Below, one piece after another: positions 1 to 10,400 of a DNA stretch of 64,000 nucleotides. Positions within the stretch are counted from its first letter, which is position 1; every line of letters starts with the position of its first letter. The stretch is taken from NCBI GenBank assembly GCA_910588285.1, contig CAJUQB010000005.1:1-64000 (forward strand). Reading direction: 5' to 3'. Under the pieces are notes generated by a model. The model was not told the origin of the DNA. It saw only the letters and a list, made by a program, of their open reading frames with translations, and ran no database searches. This stretch comes from an uncultured Lachnospiraceae bacterium (GTDB lineage Bacteria; Bacillota; Clostridia; Lachnospirales; Lachnospiraceae). A program made the translations under genes and the position numbers.

Positions 1-70
1 CGCATAGTTCTTCCAGCTTTTTGCGGATTGCTTTTTTATCAGCGTCCGAAAGGACGGGCTTTGACGGCAT
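1..70 (-). CDS. N-terminus of a probable TetR-family regulator (runs off the window)
   Basis: Only the first 23 codons are present. They begin MPSKPVLSDADKKAIRKKLE and the gene continues left of base 1. The start is set by an AGGAG ribosome site about 9 bases upstream. The lysine-rich opening helix resembles TetR regulators of clostridial mobile elements, and the perfect inverted repeat and promoter just upstream fit an autoregulated TetR gene. It is probably cargo of the serine-recombinase element. Family assignment is inference from a short stretch; another small DNA-binding protein is possible. Confidence 0.5.
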   Translation of the reverse strand, partial: MPSKPVLSDADKKAIRKKLEELC

Positions 71-99
71 AATTCTATTTCTCCTTTCTGGCGAATTTT

Positions 100-132
100 A
101 CTTACGAATATTCGTCACATATATTCGTAAGT
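100..132. promoter_or_regulatory. Perfect 12-bp inverted repeat, likely TetR-type operator
   Basis: Arms ACTTACGAATAT (100-111) and ATATTCGTAAGT (121-132) are exact reverse complements with a 9-bp spacer. The left arm runs into a second small palindrome, CGAATATTCG (105-114). The site lies between the -10 box and the ribosome site of the leftward regulator gene, where a bound repressor would block transcription. Confidence 0.7.
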
Positions 133-134
133 GA

Positions 135-164
135 ATAATAACATTTGCAACTCAAATTGTCAAG
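135..164 (-). promoter_or_regulatory. Sigma-70-type promoter of the TetR-like gene
   Basis: Read on the minus strand there is a perfect -35 TTGACA (164-159), an 18-bp spacer and -10 TATTAT (140-135). The operator begins directly downstream, so promoter and operator form one regulated unit for the partial gene at 1-70. Confidence 0.65.
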
Positions 165-179
165 GTGAAAAAGTTTTGT

Positions 180-2063
180 TTATTGTGCAATAGTTGAAAT
201 CATATTTTTTCCCATTCGTGGTTCTTTCGTTGGCAGGCTGCTAACCGGGATAAACACGCCTTTTTCCATATCCTCGGCACGGATAGCAGCTTTCTTCGCC
301 TCGATTTCAGCCTTTTTCTTTGCCTTGATTTTATCCTCGTATCGTTTCTGTGTCCCATTGGCCTTGCGACGGAGATATGCCTGGTGCAGCTTGTCCTTAC
401 GTTCCTCTTTCTTCCGCAGGGCTTCCAGTTCCTCCGGCGTAAGGTTCACTTCCCCGAAATGGGGCGGTATGTACCTCCCGACAAAATTGAAGTAAATCTC
501 AACCTCCTGCGTGGTTTCAATACTGCCTTTCCGGTCACGCTCATGGACAAGGATTTTCTCCACAAACTCATTCAGCATGGTGGTAGTCAGGTTGTCAAAA
601 TTCTCATACTTGTCAACAAGGGCGATAAATTTCTCCGCTGATTTCCGGCTCTGCTCATATCCGGCGATTGCCTTTTCCAGTTCGACAATCTCGCCGGAAA
701 GGGATTCCTGCTCCTTTGCGTACTGTGCGTCCAGGGCGGCGTACCTTGCGTCTGGCAGCTTGCCCAGCACATTGTCCTCATAAATCTTGCATATCAGTTT
801 TTCCAGTTCCCCGACCCGTTTCTGTGCTGCCGCCAGCCCTTTCCGCTTTCTGGTGATGTCGCTGGCCTGCTGCTCGGCCTGGGATTCCTGAACCGCTTTG
901 ATAAACTCTGCACGGTCGTTTCTGGAATACTCCGCAATCGCCCGGAGCATATCGGAAACCAGTGTCAGGACGGCGCTTTCGTTGATTCGGTGCTGCGTGG
1001 AGCAGAGAACGCCGACCGGAACCTTGCTATATTGGGAACAGGTATACTGTGAGATACGCTTGCCGTTGTTGGTGCGGTGGACGTACATCTTGCCGCCGCA
1101 GTCGGCACAGTAGAGCAGGCCGGTGAGCGGGGCGGCTTCTCCCCAGCCGTCCGGGTAACGCTTCACATTGGAACGGATTCTCTGCACATTCTCAAAGGTT
1201 TCCGGGTCAATAATGGCAGCGTGGGTGTTCTCAAAGATTACCCATTCGTTTTCGTCAACGTAGTGGCTTTTCTTGTCCTTGAAATGTTTGCGGGTCTTGA
1301 AATTGATGGTGTGGCCTAAATACTCACGTTTTTTCAAGATATTGACGATAGTGGAAGAACCCCAGCCATAAGGGTCTTTAAACGTCTTGGATTGATTCAC
1401 GCCCTCCCCATAATGGGAGAGGTGCAAGGAAGGTATCTCAATCTTTTCCCGTGACAGCCGGTTCGCAATCTGGTAGGGGCCGTATCCGTCCAGGGTCATA
1501 GCGAATATCCGGCGCACCACGTCAGCGGCTTCTTCGTCCACAATCCAGTGTTCCCGCTTTTCGTCCCATAAGTAGCCGTAAATGACAGTACCTGTCAGGT
1601 GTTTGCCGCTCATGCCTTTTGCCTTAAATACAGATTTAATTTTGCGGCTGGTATCTCTGGCGTAAAATTCATACATGATGTTCAAGAACGGGGTAAAATC
1701 ATTCTCTCCGTTGGCGCTGTCCACCCCGTCATTGATGGCAATCAGCCGAACGCCTCTCTGCCGCAGGATTTCCATGACCTGGCCAACTTTGAGATAGTCA
1801 CGTCCCAGGCGGCTCATGTCTTTGATGATAATTGCCTCCACGTTCCCGGTCTCCACTTCTTCCATCATGGCAGTGAATCCGGGGCGGTCGAACCGGGTTC
1901 CGGAGATTCCATCGTCCGTGAAATGGGTCGGGTTTGGAAAACCGTTGCGGCGGGCGTAATCTTCCAGCATGGATTTTTGGTTACTGATAGAATTGGATTC
2001 CCCGTTCAATTCATCGTCACGGCTCAATCTCTCGTATAATGGAGTGATTTTGGTTTTCGTCAT
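180..2063 (-). CDS. Large serine recombinase (TnpX/TndX-like transposase)
   Basis: A 627-residue site-specific recombinase that cuts and rejoins DNA through a catalytic serine. The N-terminal resolvase domain shows YERLSRDD (Ser14 the likely nucleophile) and the block IIIKDMSRLGRDYL. Next comes the recombinase domain (about residues 160-300), a zinc ribbon (CADCGGKM with a later Cys pair), a coiled coil (about 400-480) and a C-terminal DUF4368-type region around KILVHERDRKG. The length is normal for the family and the frame is intact. The start follows an AGGAGG-like site. It sits at the edge of its element, next to the inverted-repeat end at 2086-2154 and the broken virD4 gene, so it probably caused that insertion. 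Confidence 0.93.
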   Translation of the reverse strand: MTKTKITPLYERLSRDDELNGESNSISNQKSMLEDYARRNGFPNPTHFTDDGISGTRFDRPGFTAMMEEVETGNVEAIIIKDMSRLGRDYLKVGQVMEILRQRGVRLIAINDGVDSANGENDFTPFLNIMYEFYARDTSRKIKSVFKAKGMSGKHLTGTVIYGYLWDEKREHWIVDEEAADVVRRIFAMTLDGYGPYQIANRLSREKIEIPSLHLSHYGEGVNQSKTFKDPYGWGSSTIVNILKKREYLGHTINFKTRKHFKDKKSHYVDENEWVIFENTHAAIIDPETFENVQRIRSNVKRYPDGWGEAAPLTGLLYCADCGGKMYVHRTNNGKRISQYTCSQYSKVPVGVLCSTQHRINESAVLTLVSDMLRAIAEYSRNDRAEFIKAVQESQAEQQASDITRKRKGLAAAQKRVGELEKLICKIYEDNVLGKLPDARYAALDAQYAKEQESLSGEIVELEKAIAGYEQSRKSAEKFIALVDKYENFDNLTTTMLNEFVEKILVHERDRKGSIETTQEVEIYFNFVGRYIPPHFGEVNLTPEELEALRKKEERKDKLHQAYLRRKANGTQKRYEDKIKAKKKAEIEAKKAAIRAEDMEKGVFIPVSSLPTKEPRMGKNMISTIAQ

Positions 2064-2085
2064 AGCGTCTGCCTCCTTACATGAA

Positions 2086-2154
2086 ATATGCTCTAAATGG
2101 GTTCTTCACTAACCATGAGAAAATCTCGTGATTAAGAAGTCATTTAGAGCATAT
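2086..2154. repeat. Inverted-repeat end of the serine-recombinase element
   Basis: Perfect 14-bp arms ATATGCTCTAAATG (2086-2099) and CATTTAGAGCATAT (2141-2154) enclose a second stem, CATGAGA/TCTCGTG (2114-2130, with a G-T pair). The structure lies between the recombinase gene and the point where VirD4 homology stops (about 2155-2160). It is therefore probably the recombinase attachment site. The exact crossover dinucleotide cannot be fixed without the empty site. Confidence 0.6.
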
Positions 2155-3267
2155 ATCACCCGCCGCAAGCTTGAATTTCTTATATTGCCGTACCGCAAAG
2201 TGTTCCGGCTTCTCCTGTTCCAGTTCCTCAAACAGTTCGTCCACAGCATTTTTAAATTCTTCATCGTCCTCCCTCGTCTCCGAAGCATTGATAAACTCCA
2301 GTAACGTAGAGAAGTTCTGTTCTTCCTCTGGCGCTTCATAATAGATATAGCCAATCAATGCACAGTACAAAAGCCGCTCTGCTTTCGTCCAGAAATCTTC
2401 GGAAGATTTTTCTCCTTCCCCCTTCGTATTTGCAATAATAGTGTTCACCAGCTTCAAAATATCTTTCTCCGAGCGGATATACCGGAACGGATTGTAATGC
2501 ATACTTTTGTTGAAATTGATGGTATTTAAAACCTTGATCTTATACGGTTCATAAACAACTTTTCCATTCTTATCCCGTACCGCTTTCCCGTCTTTCATTT
2601 TCGGTGTGCCACGCCTCAGCATCTCCCCACATTCGACCAGGATTGTGCCTTTCGGATCAGTGACACAATAGCTGACATTCGGCGTCATCTGCATGAGCTG
2701 CGGCTTCACATAGAACCGTGTCTTGCCGCTTCCACTTCCTCCAATAATAATTACATTTTTATTTCTGGCATACTTTGGCTGTTTCGGCCTGCTGTTCATG
2801 GTAAGGCGTTCCGTCTGCGTCAGGAGAATATTATTCTCAAATGCCGGGTCTATGTATGGGGCAATATCTTTGGGCGTTCCCCACCTTGCAGATCCATACT
2901 CCACTCCCTGCCGGTATTTCTTCGCATTTTTGCCTTTCAGATATACCATGAGCTTCACAGCCACAGCTCCGGCCACCCCGGCCAGCAGATCACCCCCATG
3001 AATACTCGGAATCGGATTTTCAAACGCCAGTTGGAAATTTAAGAACAGCGCCATCGACTTTTCTATCATGGAATCCCCTACACAATGGTGGTACAGCCAC
3101 GCTAATTTATCCACCAGATAAAACACAATCACATAGGGGATATTCAACATTGCCAGACGCTTCACATCTACGGGAGGCATTTTTTCCCGGATCATGCTTT
3201 TTATTTTTCCGGACAACGGCACGGATTTTTTCTCTGCTGCAGGTTTCTTTTTTGGTTTCCCACTCAA
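2140..3267 (-). pseudogene. VirD4/TraG type IV coupling protein, truncated by element insertion
   Basis: Coupling proteins are inner-membrane ATPases that hand relaxase-bound DNA to the conjugation channel. The reading frame gives 375 residues: a basic N-terminus, two hydrophobic segments (about 43-60 and 92-108), and a Walker A motif GGSGSGKT (about 176-183). Homology stops after QYKKFKLAAG. The last residues (DICSK) are read from the inserted element, whose terminal inverted repeat starts there. Full-length members have about 600 residues, so the Walker B half is missing here and the protein should be inactive. The distal half presumably lies beyond the other end of the inserted element, outside the window. 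It overlaps the upstream gene by 4 bases. Confidence 0.85.
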
Positions 3268-3794
3268 TGCTCCGGCCCCCGTTCCTTCTGTTTCGTCTTT
3301 TCCCGCTCCCTGTGCTTTGCAACCCGCTCCTTCGCCTGCTCCAGCTTCCTGCGGACGGATGGTTTCTTGCTTTTATTCAGCGACTTCCCGGTATATTCCT
3401 TAAATGCCGCCGTCATGACATCCACATCCTTTGCTTTGAAGAATACAAAATAGCGGGGCGGGGAGATGGACGTGTCTTTTTTCAGGCTGAAATCAATGCT
3501 GTACTTCCGGGCGCATTTTTCAAAGGACTTGATATTGCCGTCTGTCACTTCAATATTGGAAAGCTGGCATCCTTGATTCATCAGCTTCTCCATGCTCTGT
3601 TTCCCGTGGCTTTTAGCAGCTCCTTTCTCCGCTTTCTGCACTGCCTGTTTCTCCATTTTTTTCTGCTTCCCGTTCCGCTTCTCCTGTTCCATCTTTGCCA
3701 GCGCTTTCAGCATGGCGGCTTTCAGAATCCTTGCGGAGATCTTGCCGCCATTGACGCACAGCGATACGGTTTTCTCATTTACCTCGTCCTGCAA
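3264..3794 (-). CDS. PcfB-like conjugation protein (DUF3801)
   Basis: A 176-residue charged protein beginning MQDEVNEKTVSLCVNGGKIS. Its place directly before virD4, with a 4-base ATGA overlap, matches the pcfB position of enterococcal and Tn1549-like conjugation operons, where the product works with the coupling protein at the relaxosome. The N-terminal helix region, the central block MEKLMNQGCQLSNIEV and the later FVFFKAKDVDVMTAAF segment fit DUF3801 as I recall it. The C-terminal 40 residues are a basic helix. No membrane segment is visible. The family call is from recognition and context. Confidence 0.75.
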   Translation of the reverse strand: MQDEVNEKTVSLCVNGGKISARILKAAMLKALAKMEQEKRNGKQKKMEKQAVQKAEKGAAKSHGKQSMEKLMNQGCQLSNIEVTDGNIKSFEKCARKYSIDFSLKKDTSISPPRYFVFFKAKDVDVMTAAFKEYTGKSLNKSKKPSVRRKLEQAKERVAKHREREKTKQKERGPEH

Positions 3795-4128
3795 GTCGTT
3801 CCCCCTCCTTTCCTGCGGATTGTTTTTTCTCCCCCATCTCCCGTAAAATTTTTTTCAGACAGTAACCGATGCATGGGGAATGCCTGCCGTATGGACATCC
3901 TTGACAGCCGCCACCGCCATTTCCGCTAAATTCCTGCGGCAGAGGATTTTCGGAAACATCCACTGATGCCGGACTCTCCTTCGGGAGAAGGTAATAACAT
4001 TCCTTCTGGCTGCAGCCTTTCCGCTTTCCTTTCCAGAAATAGCAGTGTTTACAGTCACCCGGCCTGTCTCCCGCATATCTCCTGTTATCCCTCGCCCGGT
4101 TCCGGCTGTCTGTCCTTCCTGCCTGCAT
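3775..4128 (-). CDS. Small cysteine-rich conjugative-element protein
   Basis: A 117-residue protein of unknown function. Two cysteine clusters are visible: CKHCYFWKGKRKGCSQKEC (about residues 26-44) and CQGCPYGRHSPCIGYC further on, about eight cysteines in all. This suggests a metal-binding or disulfide-bonded fold. The start at 4128 follows GAGGGG by 6-8 bases. It overlaps the PcfB-like gene by 20 bases and the upstream 53-residue gene by 44 bases, so the cluster is compact and probably co-translated. Similar small Cys-rich proteins occur near virD4 in Tn1549-like elements, but I know no role for them. Confidence 0.6.
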   Translation of the reverse strand: MQAGRTDSRNRARDNRRYAGDRPGDCKHCYFWKGKRKGCSQKECYYLLPKESPASVDVSENPLPQEFSGNGGGGCQGCPYGRHSPCIGYCLKKILREMGEKKQSAGKEGERLAGRGK

Positions 4129-4246
4129 CCCATTCCCCTCTCTGCCTCATTTCCTCCATCCGCTGGTCCTCCTGCGCCCCTGCCCGGATGCACGAGTACA
4201 GCGTGACCGCCACAAATACGCCTGCGGCGGCAATGATTCCTTTCAT
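4085..4246 (-). CDS. Small single-pass membrane protein, 53 residues
   Basis: A short gene starting MKGIIAAAGVFVAVTLYSC and ending QPEPGEG. The hydrophobic N-terminal 18 residues form one membrane segment or uncleaved signal, followed by a charged tail. It is preceded by a good ribosome site (AAGGGGTGAAG) 4-5 bases from the start, and leads straight into the Cys-rich gene with an overlap. Function unknown; it probably belongs to the conjugation operon. Confidence 0.5.
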   Translation of the reverse strand: MKGIIAAAGVFVAVTLYSCIRAGAQEDQRMEEMRQRGEWDAGRKDRQPEPGEG

Positions 4247-4264
4247 TCTGCTTCACCCCTTTCC

Positions 4265-4342
4265 ATATGGGGAACTGCCATACATCAATTTCTGTGTGGA
4301 TATATTCCCAATTTAAAACCTGTAATGGACAGTTCCCCATAT
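4265..4342. repeat. 13-bp inverted repeat between the adhesin and the conjugation operon
   Basis: ATATGGGGAACTG (4265-4277) and CAGTTCCCCATAT (4330-4342) are exact reverse complements 52 bases apart. They lie between the end of the adhesin gene (4448) and the first small operon gene (start 4246). The repeat may be a looped operator or an RNA stem controlling readthrough. No T-run follows either arm, so it is not a standard terminator. Confidence 0.45.
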
Positions 4343-4447
4343 ACAAGCATAAAAAACGCTTACAGATTCTTTCTGCAAACGCCCATATGTCTTATTAAAT
4401 TATTATTGTGTTGCAATGAGCGTTTTCTTGGATTGCTCCAAACGCTG

Positions 4448-7400
4448 TCAGTCCTCCTTCCTTTTTCTGTAGAATATAATCACAGAGCTTGCTATCCCGC
4501 AGACTGCAATCCCGGCCAAGGCAAGCCATAACCAGAACGGCCTGTCATCCCCTGTTTTCGGAGTCTCAGCAGACGGCGTTTTCGGTTTCGGTGTTTCCTT
4601 CGGCTGATCCGGTTCGTCCGGCTCCGCTTCATCCTTCATCGAAACCTTCTGGATCTCCCCGGTATCCTTAACTTCAAACTTCACATCTTCTGCCACAAGA
4701 TAGCCGTCCGGCGCACTTTCCTCATGCAGTGTGTATTCCCCGATTGGCAGCATTTCCATATAATGCGGCTTATTCCCGGAAGTCCAGCTTTCTACTTCTT
4801 TCCCGTCTTTATCCAGAATGGAAAGTTTTGCCCCTGGCAGTTCCTTCCCGGCTATGTCTGTCTTGGAAATCTCCACCTTTGTCACATCATCCTTCATATC
4901 CACCTTCTGCACTTCTCCTGTATTCTCCACAACAAACTCAATGCTCTCCGCAGTCACATAGCCCTCTGCAGGCTGTGTCTCTGTCATGGTATATTTTTTA
5001 CCAACTACTAATTCTTTGATGATATGCGGCTCCTTGCCGGAAACCCACTCATCCACAAGATTGCCGTCCTCATCCGTTACCTTAAGCTTCGCACCCTCTA
5101 CCTCTTTTCCATCTGTAAGGGATGTTTTGGTAAACTCAAATACCGTAGGAACATTTTCAAAGGCAAATTCATAGGAAATGCTTTCTCGCTCCGCATCTTC
5201 ATAGGTGAAGTCAAATTCCTTTGTTTCACCTTCGCTGGTAAATCCCGGAGCGGGGGCCGTTTCTTTCACATAATAAGGGAACCCAATCGGGAGGGCAGCC
5301 GCAAATGACAGCTTCCCATCTTCGTCCGTGGCTTTTTCCTCAATCACCGTATCCGCCTCCATGATCACTTCGCCATCTTTATTGGTGATGTCCTCTTTCG
5401 CACAAAGGGCGAATACCGTCCCTTCCACTGCACGGTCAGAATCTTTCTCCGTCTTTATTACATTGACTTCTGCTTTCTGGCGGTTATTCTGCCAGTCCGT
5501 AGAGAACGTGACAACCGCTGTGTCCTGATCACGGTAAGTCAGGTCAATCTCCCGGATTTCCCCGTCAAGGACATAACCCTCTGCTGTTTCTTTCTCCTTC
5601 ACATAATATTTCCCAAGAGGGAGATTGTCCAGTTTTGCAATCCCGCTATCGTCCGTGGTGATGGCAGCTATCAGCTCATCCTTTTTATAATAATCCTCAC
5701 TCTCCCCATCTGCCGCTTTTATATCCTCCAGGGCATACACTTCAAAGACAACATCTTTCAGTGAGCCGGTGACATACTCAAACAGATGCGTGATCCAGCC
5801 GCCAATGCTGTCCAGCAACGATACATTTTCTAAAAACTCCCCTTCTTTGTTGATCAGGAGCGTACCTGTCGGCACATCGTCCTTCATCTCCACTTTTTGG
5901 ATTTCAGCCGTATCTTCCACGGTAAACGTGATTTCTTCTGCCTTTAAATACCCATAAGGCGCTAATTCCTCCCGGAGCGTATAAGTTTCTCCGACGGTCA
6001 GCCGCTTAATGATATGTTCCTCTCCTTTGACGGATTTCCATGTATCTACGATATTCCCGTCTTTATCAAGGACAGTCAATGCTGCCCCTTCCAGTTCCAC
6101 GCCTGTTGCAAGGTCTGTCTTTTTAATGGAAACGGTTGTCGGTTCATTTTTAAATTCAGACACATATTCTGCAACTTCTACATCCTGCCCCTGGTATGCT
6201 GCAGATACTTCAATGGTTTCATCGGAAGATACATAGCCTGCAGGAGCCTGTTCCTCCCGGATGTAATATTCCCCGAAAGGCAGATCCAGGTCAAAGACTG
6301 CCCTGCCATCTTCCCCTGTCATGGCTTCACCAAGCAGCATATCCGCTTTAACAATCACTTCCCCATGTGCGAAAATATCAGCCTTCGCATACAGTCCAAA
6401 GACTGCCCCCGCTACCACAGATTCATTCTCTGCATCTTTCTTCACCACTGCAATCGCCACCTTCTGGCGGTCATTCTCAAATGTGGCTGTCTGTTCAATG
6501 ATTGGCGTGTTCTGGTCTGTGTAAGCAAAGGTAATGGTCTGCGCCTCTCCATTCAGCACAAACCCTTCCGGGGCTTTTGTTTCTTCTGCCCGGTATGTAC
6601 CAAGCGGAAGGTTTTCAATCGACGCTTTCCCGTCTTTATCTGTCACCAGCGTATCCACCAATACGCCAGAAGCATATTCAAGAATTCGGTTCCCGTTTTC
6701 GTCCTTCTGGAAATCAGCGGTGTAAATATCCTCTGCCGCATAAACTTTGAACTCTGCACCCTCTAATGTTTCCACCTCATACCGGAAATCCTTATCATCG
6801 TACCGGTTCAGCACTTCACCCTTCTTCACGATATGCAGCTCACCCTTTACCGGATGGTTTTCATAGACAACATCAATGATAACATCCCCTGACACATCGT
6901 CCATCTGGTACAACGTATCTGAATCCACAGACACTTCATAATAATTCTCATTCAGCGTATAGCCAAACGGGGCATTGACTTCTTCTATCCGATAATGACC
7001 GATTTTCAGGTTCTGCGGCAAAATCAGATAACCTTCGCTGTCCGTGAAATAGGATTTATGTATTACCACGGTCGGGTAAGTCGTCACCTGCTCCACATAT
7101 TTCTCGTTGTCCAGGTCATATACCTTGAACTCTGTGTTTTTCGCAAGCACAGCCTTCTTCGTTTCAACATCCTGCTTCACAATTCTCAGCTTCGCTTCAA
7201 ATTCATCGTCCAGAAGCACCCGCCATACCTGCGGAGTGTCCGGCTTATGCTCCGTGATACGCACAAGGAAATCCCTAACCGGCGTATAATTATGCGGTGT
7301 GGTTGTTTCCCTCACAATGTACGTCCCAAACGGGAGCGGGATGCTGCAGGCATAACCCTTTTCATCAGTAAAGATTTCCGTTGCCCCGTTCTCCCCGATT

Positions 7401-10400
7401 TCCACAGGTTCAGCGGAATCAAAATCATATCCGCCATCTTCCTTTGTGTCCAGGGAAGATACCAGCCATGCCGTAAACCCTGCACCGGATAATAAATCCG
7501 CATCGGTTTTCCCATTGTCCGCTGCCTTAATGATCTGGAACGGCTGCTTTTTCACCTGCTCCGGGGATGTGCAGTCACGTTCTACCGTAGACACCAAATC
7601 CCCCTCATAGCTGCAGGACAGGTCATACTCCGTTCCGTCCGCCAGATAGCCCGTGGGCGGCGTGATCTCTTTCACAAAATACTCCCCAAGGTATAAATCT
7701 GTAATTTCTGCCTTGCCCTCTTTATCCGTAGTCAGTGTTCCCACCTGTTCCCCGGCTTTATAAAGGACGCCTGTCTTTTTATCCGGGTGTAGGATGTCAT
7801 TCCTTGCATATAAGCCGTAAACGGCATGTTCTAGCGTTGCGTCCCCCTGTGGAATATTTTTATTGGTTTCCTTATCCTTCTTCTGCAGCCGGATTGTGGC
7901 GTTGACACGCTCATTAGCAAAAGTATGGGAGAATGTCACTTTCGCTTCCTGGTCATTGGAGTAACTAAACCGGAAAGAATACACATCTTCCGTATTCCTA
8001 AGATACCCCTCTGGAGCCTGGATTTCTTTTGCCTCATACCCAAACCCAACCGGAAGGTCTGCCAAAAATGCTGCATTGCCATCACCATCCGTTGTTGCTT
8101 TGTCTATCAGTGCGCCTTTGGATACAACAACATTCCCGTCTGCATTGGTGATATTTTCTGAAGCATACAGTCCGAAAATTCCCCCTGCAAGTCCATTTCC
8201 CGTATCCTTATCGTTCTTTACCACACGCACATCCGCTTTCTGCCTGTCATTTAAAAATGTAGCATTGGCAAACGCCGCCTCCGCCATCTGCCCGGCATAG
8301 GCAATCGCCACATCCTTTGTTTCCCCTTTGTTATAGAAGTTCTTCGGGGCCTGCATTTCCTTTACCCGGTATGTGCCAAGATGCAGGTTTTTCAGCGTCA
8401 CAGAGCCATTGTCCCCGGTCACAAGATTTTCCGCCACCAGCTCCCCGGCTTTATAGACTACCGAGCCATACGGCGTGGTAATATCCTTTGCCGCATAGAC
8501 ATTAAATACAGCGCCCTTCTGTCTACGGCTTTCATAACGGAATGCTGTGCCGTTCTCATTGGAATCCGCACCTGTCAGAACCTCGCCTTCCTTGTAAATC
8601 GTCAGATTTCCAAGCTGCTCCACATCCGGGACAGTCGTGGAAGCTGTCTGGTTCGCTTCCAGAGCCACACGGTAAGCAGTCGCATTATACCGGTATCCTG
8701 CCGGAGCCGTAATCTCTTTCAGATACACCGTATTCTGTGTCATGACAATTTCTGCTTCCGACGCACCATTACTGTCCGTTGCAGGCATCCTGGTAATCAA
8801 GTCCGTACAGTCCTTATCCCGGTAAACGCCGAATACAGCGCCGGAAAGTTTTGCGTTGGCAATGGAATCCACCTTGATTACCTTCACCTTTGCACGTTCC
8901 AGCCAGTCCACGGAAAGGCTCACGGAATTGCCGCCTTCTTCCTCATAATAACTCCCAATATCCTGCGTGGCGCTCCCTGTCGGAACGACAAGCGCCTTCC
9001 ATATCACCCGGATGCTGCCTTTCATTGCTCCGGTATTCCAGTCCCCATTGACCGTCACCGGGGCAGTAAAATAAAAACTTGTCCCACCGGAAACACGGAC
9101 ATTTCCCCCTGTCTGCTTGCTCCCGTCTGTCTTATTATGGAATGTCACATCCTTTGGAAGCTTAATGGTAATGGAATTTCTGGAATCACCGTTTAGCTTC
9201 GTTGTCCCCGTCACCTGTTTCGAGCCATCATAGGCTGCTTTCAAAGCGGTCTTGCTCAAACTAATCTGTGGATCGGGCGGCGCAGGCAGGCTTTCCAGAT
9301 AATTGATCCAACCAAGCACCCCGCACTCCCGCAAATCATCCATCGTGCATCCGGCAAACCCATCCATGCCGCAGTAAAAATAACTGGCCGCGATATGGGT
9401 GAACACATACTTTAAATCCTCTCCAAAGGACGGCATATAGCTTGCAGTCACATCCCCTGTGCCGCCATAGCCATAATAAAGCGCTTTCTGCAGGTTCGGA
9501 TTCCCGTCTATAATCTGGGCGGCGTAGCTCCCGGTATCCGGGGAACCCTTTGCAGACTCCAGGCAATATGCGATCTTCCCATTTACCGTGAAATAACAGG
9601 TAGAGTAATTTCCCAGGTTGCCGGGATAATAAATCTTCCTACCCTTTACCATTGTTGCGGAACCAGAAGCCCTTGCCGTCTGCCTTGCTTCTGCAAACAG
9701 AAGGATGCCTTCTTCCTCTGCAATCATTTCCGCATCCTGTCTTGTATCTTCTGCCTGTTCCATGCCCTCTATGACCGCTTCCATCTCGGATTCTGTCATG
9801 GATTCCTTTGGGATTCCTTCCCCATCTGCCGTCTGCCCCGGCAAATCTCCTTCCCCATCTGCTTCCGTTCCTTCTGAATCATCGGAATGGCTGTTTTCGC
9901 TCCCTTCTCCATCTGCCGTCCGCTTTTCAGAAGATGATACAGACATTTTTTCCTTTACAATAATGTTCCTGCTGATATGGTAAGATGGATTCTTACTGGC
10001 CGGCTCTACAAAATAAACCGCTTTGTAAGTCCCTGCCTTCCCGATGTCAATCTTTTTCCCATCTTTATCCTTCGCTTCATGGAATATGATTTTTACTTTA
10101 TCCGGCGAAAACTCTATGCCGGAAAAATCATGTTCCACGTCAAAGCCACTGTCAATCTCCACGATATGATCTTTTGCAGCCACAATTTCATCCGCATCCA
10201 GTTTTTCTTTCACCTTCTCAAAAGCCGGGTACTCCGCTTCATAAGCCACAGTCTCCGGCACTGCCGCATAAACTCCCACCGGCTGTAAGAAGGCTGACAA
10301 GACCGTGACCGCCGACAGCAGGCCGGATACAATCCTCTTTACATTTCCTTTCAATATATTTTGTCCCTCGCTTTCTTCATTGTGCAGTCCCATAACTGCC

